Shown here: one piece after another, positions 54,542-64,000 of the stretch
How the letters are laid out: each line of letters opens with the position of its first letter
How positions within the stretch are numbered: position 1 is the stretch's first letter
Assembly: GCF_014836445.1 (NCBI RefSeq)
Contig: NZ_JACSQV010000006.1
Location: 1-64,000 of the forward strand
Direction: 5' to 3'
Length of the DNA: 64,000 nt
Origin: Cellulomonas avistercoris
Lineage (GTDB): Bacteria > Actinomycetota > Actinomycetes > Actinomycetales > Cellulomonadaceae
Translations under genes and position numbers: made by a program
The notes under the pieces: model-generated
What the model was told of the DNA's origin: nothing
Database searches by the model: none
The model's input: the letters and a program-made list of their open reading frames with translations, nothing else

Positions 54542-57160
54542 ATGGCCACGTCGCAGTCCGCGCCCGGCGCGAAGGCGCATGACCTGGCTCTCGGCAGGGA
54601 GGAGACCCGGGACGAGCTCCTGATACACCTGTGGGGCGTCGTCGACGCCCATGAGGCGGACCCGGCCAACGTCGAGGCGCGATCCCGGTCGGCGCTGGAG
54701 CGCGCGCGCCGCTCGCGGGACGTCGAGCTCCGGGTCCTCGCGCTGCGCGCGCTCGCGTGGGTCCACCGGGTGCGTCGGGAGACCGACGTCGCGCGCGCAC
54801 TCCTGGACGAGGCGGTCCGGCTCGCCCGCCGTCACCGGCTGGCGGAGGTCGAGGGCGCGGTCAGGGTGAGCCGCGCGTACGTGCGGCAGGAGCTCGGTGA
54901 CCTCGCGGGCGCCCGCCGCGACCTCGACCGCGCGCTGCGTGAGCCCGCATCCGGGGTGCGCGCACCCGACCACGCCAGGGCCGTCGGCCGTGCGCTGCTG
55001 GCCCGTAGCGTCCTGGACCACAACGCCGGTCGGCTCGTGGACGCGGAGCGGGGTTACCGGTCGGTGCTCGACGGTCCGGACCTGCAGGTGGGGACGGCCG
55101 TCGTCGCGGGCAACAACCTCGCGATGGTCCTCGCGGAGCGCGCGGCCTACGCCGACGCGCTGCGTGCGGTCGAGCTGGCCGTGCGGCTCGCGCAGGACGC
55201 CGGCCCGGCCATGCTGGCGCCGGCGCTCCAGACCCGCGCCTGGATCAAGGTGCGTGCGGGGCGGCTGAGCTCCGGGATGCGCGACTTCGAGCGCGCGTCG
55301 GGCGTCTACTCGGAGGCGGGCATCCCGCTCGGCGAGTACTTCACCGAGTACGCGGACGCCATGACGGACCTGCGTCTGCTGCCCGAGGCGGTGGCCGCTG
55401 CCGGGCGCGCCGAGGACGAGTTCGAACGTCTCGGGCTGCCGCTGCTGGCACTCGAGGCCGGCCTGCGGCGCGCGCGCGTCCTGCTGCTGTCGGGCGACTT
55501 CGACGGCGCGGCCCGCGCGGGTGCGGGACTTCGCCGCGCGGCGCAGCAGCAGCGCCGTGACCGCTGGCGCGACCGGGCAACGCTGGTCGAGGTGGAGGCC
55601 GCCCTCCTCGGCGGCACGGGTGACCGCGACCAGGCGAACGAGGTACGCAGGGTCGCGTCGCGGCTGGTCCGCGCAGGGGACCTGTCGGCCGCGGTCGACG
55701 CGCACGTGCTCGCCGGCCGGCTGGCCGAGGCGCGTGGCGACGTCGAGCATGCGCTGGGGTCCTACGCCGAGGGGGCTCGGCTGGCCGTCGACGGTGCCGT
55801 GCCCGTACGCGTCAAGGGTCGCATCGCGGCGGCCCGGGCCGCACTGCTCCGGAGCGACGCCGAGGGTGCCGTCCGGCAGTGCGACGCAGGCCTCCGCGAC
55901 CTCGCGGTGCACCGGGACAGCCTGCCCACCGTGGAGCTGCGCGCGCTGGCGTCCGGCCACGGGGCGGAGCTCGGTTCGATCGGTCTGGGTGTGCTGCACC
56001 GGTCGAGCACCCCGGGCCGCGTGCTCGCCTGGATGGAACGTACGCGCGCGCTGGCGCTGGCGGGCACGTTGCCCGTGCTGCCTGCCTCAGAGGTGGAGGC
56101 GGCACCCGTGACGGTCGACGGGCAGCGGGTGGTGGCGTCGGACTGGCGCGAGATCACGCCGGGAGCGCGCACGCGGGCGACACGGTGGAGCCTGGCCCGT
56201 CTGCGGGAGGACCTCGACGGCCGGGTGCTCGTGGAGCTGGGCGGGCGTGATGGTCGGCTCCTCGCGGTGGTGGTCGACGGAACACGCTCGCGCATCATCG
56301 AGCTGGGGCCCGAGCAGGACGTGGCCGACCACCTGCGGGCGCTGGTCTTCGCGCTGCGGCGCATGGCGAACCCCCGTGGGGCCGCGGCCGCAGCCGCCGC
56401 GCGCGCGAGTGCGGAGGTGCGGCTCGCGGCGTTGTCGCGCGCGCTCGTCTCGCCGCTGGGAGTGGGCGCGGACGACGAGCTGGTGGTCGTCCCCGTCGGG
56501 GTGCTGCACGGCGTCCCGTGGTCGGCGCTGCACGCGGGGCCGGTGAGTCTGGCCCCGTCCGCGTCCCTGTGGCGACGGACGGCGCAGTGGGCTCGCGACG
56601 ACAGGACGGGCCAGGTCCTGGTCGCAGGTCCCGACCTCGTCGGCGCGCGCGAGGAGATCGACGCCCTCCGGCGGACGTACCCCGAGGCCCAGGTGCTCGG
56701 CGCCCAGGAGGCCACCGCCGACGCCGTCGTCCGCGCACTGCGGGCCGCCGACATCGCGCACCTCGCGTGCCACGGGTCGTTGCGTGCGGACAGCCCGATG
56801 TTCTCCTCCGTCTCCCTGGCCGACGGTCGGCTCACGGTGCAGGAGCTGCACGCGGCCGGTGCCGCGCCGCGCCGGCTCGTCCTCGCCTCGTGCCACTCCG
56901 GGGCCGACGTGGCGTTCGCGGGGGACGAGGTGCTCGGTTTCGTGAGCAGCCTGCTGTCGCGCGGGACGGCGGGGGTCGTCGCGTCGATCGCCGCCGTGCC
57001 GGACGTCGAGGTGGTCGACCTCATGCTCGCGCTGCACCGGCGGCTCGCGGCGGGCCAGACCATGGCCCGCGCGCTGCACGGCGCGCGCGCAGAGATCGAC
57101 CGCGAGACCCCCGCGGGCTTCGTCAACTGGTGCACGTTCAGCGCGCACGGTGCGGCGTGA
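54542..57160 (+). CDS. TPR-CHAT caspase-like protease
   Basis: An 872-aa cytoplasmic protein. Residues about 30-560 are alpha-helical repeats rich in A, L and R, typical of TPRs (ALAWVHRVRRETDVARALLD is one unit). Residues about 600-872 form a CHAT domain with the caspase-type dyad His744 (HLACHGS) and Cys784 (LASCHSGAD), plus VVPVGVLHGVPWSALH and a late FVNWCTF segment. The dyad is intact. TPR-CHAT proteins act as caspase-like proteases in type III-E CRISPR (Csx29) and other defence contexts. It stands alone, divergent from S8 - sigma - unknown and followed by the rplJ leader. ATG start, leaderless. Confidence 0.9.
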   Translation: MATSQSAPGAKAHDLALGREETRDELLIHLWGVVDAHEADPANVEARSRSALERARRSRDVELRVLALRALAWVHRVRRETDVARALLDEAVRLARRHRLAEVEGAVRVSRAYVRQELGDLAGARRDLDRALREPASGVRAPDHARAVGRALLARSVLDHNAGRLVDAERGYRSVLDGPDLQVGTAVVAGNNLAMVLAERAAYADALRAVELAVRLAQDAGPAMLAPALQTRAWIKVRAGRLSSGMRDFERASGVYSEAGIPLGEYFTEYADAMTDLRLLPEAVAAAGRAEDEFERLGLPLLALEAGLRRARVLLLSGDFDGAARAGAGLRRAAQQQRRDRWRDRATLVEVEAALLGGTGDRDQANEVRRVASRLVRAGDLSAAVDAHVLAGRLAEARGDVEHALGSYAEGARLAVDGAVPVRVKGRIAAARAALLRSDAEGAVRQCDAGLRDLAVHRDSLPTVELRALASGHGAELGSIGLGVLHRSSTPGRVLAWMERTRALALAGTLPVLPASEVEAAPVTVDGQRVVASDWREITPGARTRATRWSLARLREDLDGRVLVELGGRDGRLLAVVVDGTRSRIIELGPEQDVADHLRALVFALRRMANPRGAAAAAAARASAEVRLAALSRALVSPLGVGADDELVVVPVGVLHGVPWSALHAGPVSLAPSASLWRRTAQWARDDRTGQVLVAGPDLVGAREEIDALRRTYPEAQVLGAQEATADAVVRALRAADIAHLACHGSLRADSPMFSSVSLADGRLTVQELHAAGAAPRRLVLASCHSGADVAFAGDEVLGFVSSLLSRGTAGVVASIAAVPDVEVVDLMLALHRRLAAGQTMARALHGARAEIDRETPAGFVNWCTFSAHGAA

Positions 57161-57205
57161 CGTTCGGCGGCGAGCGCGTCCCGCGCCCGGTCGCGTCGCC
57201 GAGAT

Positions 57206-57235
57206 TTGGAGGCACCCCGGGGTGTGTCGTAGTCT
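57206..57235 (+). promoter_or_regulatory. Promoter of rplJ-rplL
   Basis: TTGGAG (57206-57211) and TAGTCT (57230-57235) are 18 bp apart. It begins a leader of about 215 nt upstream of rplJ, in the gap 57161-57459. Confidence 0.6.
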
Positions 57236-57241
57236 GGGCGC

Positions 57242-57459
57242 GCCCAAGACCGCCGGTCGTCGGTCCGCTCGTCGGACCGGCCGAAGCTCCGCATGACGCG
57301 GGGGCCTGCGCAGGTGAGAGTTCGTCGCACGTGATCGTGCTGCCCGTGGCCCCGGCCCGGGTGGTGGTCCTTGTCCGAGCCCCGCGCCTGCGCGGGGCTC
57401 TTGTCGTTCCTGCGTCGTGACGGAAGACGCCCGGTGGCACCACCATCGGAAGGAATGCC
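57242..57459 (+). ncRNA. L10-type ribosomal protein leader with attenuator hairpin
   Basis: The untranslated leader before rplJ. It includes a 10-bp perfect stem GAGCCCCGCG / CGCGGGGCTC (57377-57400, CCTG loop) followed by TTGTCGTT, which resembles an intrinsic terminator 60 bp before rplJ. Known L10 leaders bind the L10-L12 complex and regulate rplJL by attenuation. I could not confirm the kink-turn fold by eye. Confidence 0.55.
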
Positions 57460-57990
57460 ATGGCGAGGCCGGACAAGGCTGCCGCTGTCGCGGAGCTGAC
57501 GGAGCGCTTCCGCGGCTCGAACGCGGCCGTGCTGACCGAGTACCGCGGGCTCACCGTCGCGCAGCTCAAGACCCTGCGCAAGGCGCTCAGCGGCAACGCG
57601 AACTACGCCGTGGTGAAGAACACGCTGACCGCGATCGCGGCCAAGGAAGCCGGCCTCGAGGGCCTCGACGACGTGCTCGAGGGCCCGTCGGCGATCGCCT
57701 TCGTCACCGGTGACCCGGTCGAGGCGGCCAAGGGACTGCGTGACTTCGCCAAGGCGAACCCTGCACTGGTCATCAAGGCGGGCGTCGTCGACGGCCGCCC
57801 CGTGACCGCTGCGGACATCACCAAGCTCGCGGACCTCGAGTCCCGTGAGGTCCTGCTGGCCAAGGCGGCCGGCGCGATGAAGGCCAAGCTCTACCAGGCC
57901 GCGTACCTGTTCACGGCTCCTGCCTCGCAGGCCGTGCGCACCGTCGAGGCCCTGCGCGTCAAGCGCGAGGAGTCCGACGCCGCAGCCTGA
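57460..57990 (+). CDS. rplJ: 50S ribosomal protein L10
   Basis: A 176-aa L10: [17 protein letters not shown], conserved [18 protein letters not shown] and C-terminal helix where L7/L12 dimers bind. GGAAGGA before the ATG. Confidence 0.97.
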   Translation: MARPDKAAAVAELTERFRGSNAAVLTEYRGLTVAQLKTLRKALSGNANYAVVKNTLTAIAAKEAGLEGLDDVLEGPSAIAFVTGDPVEAAKGLRDFAKANPALVIKAGVVDGRPVTAADITKLADLESREVLLAKAAGAMKAKLYQAAYLFTAPASQAVRTVEALRVKREESDAAA

Positions 57991-58084
57991 GCCCGACGCT
58001 CCGGCCGCACGATCACGTAGCAACCCCAGCACCTCCCGCCGTCCGACCATCGGCCGGCGGGTCCGAACGGAAGGAAACGCCACC

Positions 58085-58474
58085 ATGGCGAAGCTCACCA
58101 CCGACGAGCTCATCGGCGCGTTCAAGGACCTCACGCTCATCGAGCTGCACGAGTTCGTGAAGGCGTTCGAGGAGACCTTCGAGGTCACCGCTGCTGCTCC
58201 GGTCGCCGCCGCGGCCCCCGCCGGCGCCGGTGGCGGCGCCGAGGCCGAGGCCGAGGAGGAGAAGGACTCGTTCGACGTCGTCCTCGAGGCCGCCGGTGAC
58301 AAGAAGATCCAGGTCATCAAGGAGGTGCGCACGCTCACGAGCCTCGGTCTGAAGGAGGCCAAGGACCTCGTCGACGGCGCGCCGAAGCCGGTCCTGGAGG
58401 GTGTCAACAAGGAGACGGCCGAGAAGGCCAAGGCTGCCCTCGAGGGCGCCGGCGCGACGATCACCCTCAAGTGA
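58085..58474 (+). CDS. rplL: 50S ribosomal protein L7/L12
   Basis: A 129-aa L7/L12 with N-terminal dimer helix, Ala/Gly hinge ([17 protein letters not shown]) and the C-terminal factor-binding domain ([16 protein letters not shown]). GGAAGG before the ATG, 94 bp after rplJ. Confidence 0.98.
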   Translation: MAKLTTDELIGAFKDLTLIELHEFVKAFEETFEVTAAAPVAAAAPAGAGGGAEAEAEEEKDSFDVVLEAAGDKKIQVIKEVRTLTSLGLKEAKDLVDGAPKPVLEGVNKETAEKAKAALEGAGATITLK

Positions 58475-58530
58475 TCCGGGCCCGGTCGGTGGCCTGACGC
58501 GAGTCGGGCGCCCGCCGGGACCAGCCACGC

Positions 58531-58573
58531 ACGACGAAGCCCGCACCCCCTCGGGGAGTGCGGGCTTCGTCGT
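58531..58573 (+). terminator. Strong terminator after rplL
   Basis: A perfect 16-bp stem (arm ACGACGAAGCCCGCAC, 58531-58546 with 58558-58573) with an 11-nt loop, 56 bp past the rplL stop. Confidence 0.9.
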
Positions 58574-58710
58574 GGTCGGGGCCGGCAGCGACCCGGTGTG
58601 GGGGGCGCTGCGTTTCCCCCGCGGCGCAGCGTGTGCCACCATGTCACGCGGCGACGACGAGGTCGCCGGTACGGGCGGTGTGGCCCGTAGGACCCTTCCC
58701 GTGGGCTGAC

Positions 58711-58739
58711 TTGACGGAGCCTACGAAGGTGCGTACGCT
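58711..58739 (+). promoter_or_regulatory. Strong sigma-70-type promoter of rpoBC
   Basis: TTGACG (58711-58716) and TACGCT (58734-58739), 17 bp apart, give a near-consensus promoter with a start near 58746 and a leader of about 140 nt. With the preceding terminator this makes rpoBC a separate unit from rplJL. The 410-bp gap 58475-58884 has nothing else. Confidence 0.85.
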
Positions 58740-58884
58740 AGCGCTTTGCGCTGGCCTGTGCCCGCGATCTCAGATATCCCGACTCCGGTTCCGACGTACG
58801 TGCGCGTCGAACCTCGTGTCGTGGCCGGGGATTGCGCCTCGCCAGGCGGCGCAGCGTGCCACGATCCGCAGGGAAGGACCCCTC

Positions 58885-62391
<3,507 letters not shown>

Positions 62392-62510
62392 CGTCGAGCC
62401 CCGGTCCGGCTGCACACCACCCGTGATGCCGGACCGGGCGCCCGCACCCCTCAGCACGATTTCCGTTCCGCTGGTTCTCGAAACCGGCAAGCGAAGGAAG
62501 TAGGACCCCC

Positions 62511-64000
<1,490 letters not shown>

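Overview
The window is very GC-rich (about 70% or more), densely coded and free of mobile elements. It carries actinobacterial hallmarks: a full 14-gene nuo operon next to menaquinone genes, an FprA-type ferredoxin-NADP reductase, and the chain rpmG - MaoC pair - murB ... tRNA-Trp - secE - nusG - rplK - rplA ... rplJ - rplL - rpoB - rpoC. GTG and TTG starts are common, ATGA start/stop overlaps are frequent, and several promoters look leaderless. Gene order and protein style point to Cellulomonas or a close relative in the Micrococcales. This is inferred from reading the sequence, not from a database search.

Layout. (1) 0.2-22 kb is a respiratory block: isochorismate synthase (menF), a tRNA-methyltransferase-like gene, menG, a geranylgeranyl-reductase-family flavoprotein, then nuoA to nuoN, followed by a polyprenyl diphosphate synthase (23.1 kb). 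These genes make and use menaquinone. A Rex-like operator sits just upstream of the flavoprotein-nuo transcription unit. (2) 23-31 kb holds a PP2C phosphatase, a zinc ribbon-RDD-FHA membrane protein, a RarD/EamA transporter, fprA, an HtpX-type protease, an endonuclease/exonuclease/phosphatase-family protein and a YajQ-family protein. (3) 31-33 kb has tRNA-Tyr, a lipoprotein gene, tRNA-Thr, tRNA-Met, rpmG and two MaoC-like dehydratase subunits. (4) 33-41 kb has a LacI regulator (apparent CTG start) divergent from two tandem MFS transporters across a perfect 22-bp palindrome, then murB, a secreted alpha/beta-hydrolase peptidase and adenosine deaminase. (5) 41-47 kb has two two-component systems and an ABC-2 exporter, all reading leftward. 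(6) 47-64 kb has an aminotransferase, tRNA-Trp and the secE-nusG-rplKA-rplJL-rpoBC block; rpoC runs off the right edge.

The most unusual part is a 5.3-kb insertion between rplA and rplJ. It encodes a cytoplasmic subtilisin-like protease, an ECF-type sigma factor and a 174-aa unknown protein in one leftward operon. Facing them is an 872-aa TPR-CHAT (caspase-like) protease. The -10 boxes of the two units appear to overlap. All catalytic residues are present in both proteases. The architecture suggests a proteolysis-controlled transcription switch, similar in logic to the TPR-CHAT/Csx30/sigma module attached to type III-E CRISPR, but with no CRISPR components here. That functional reading is a hypothesis.
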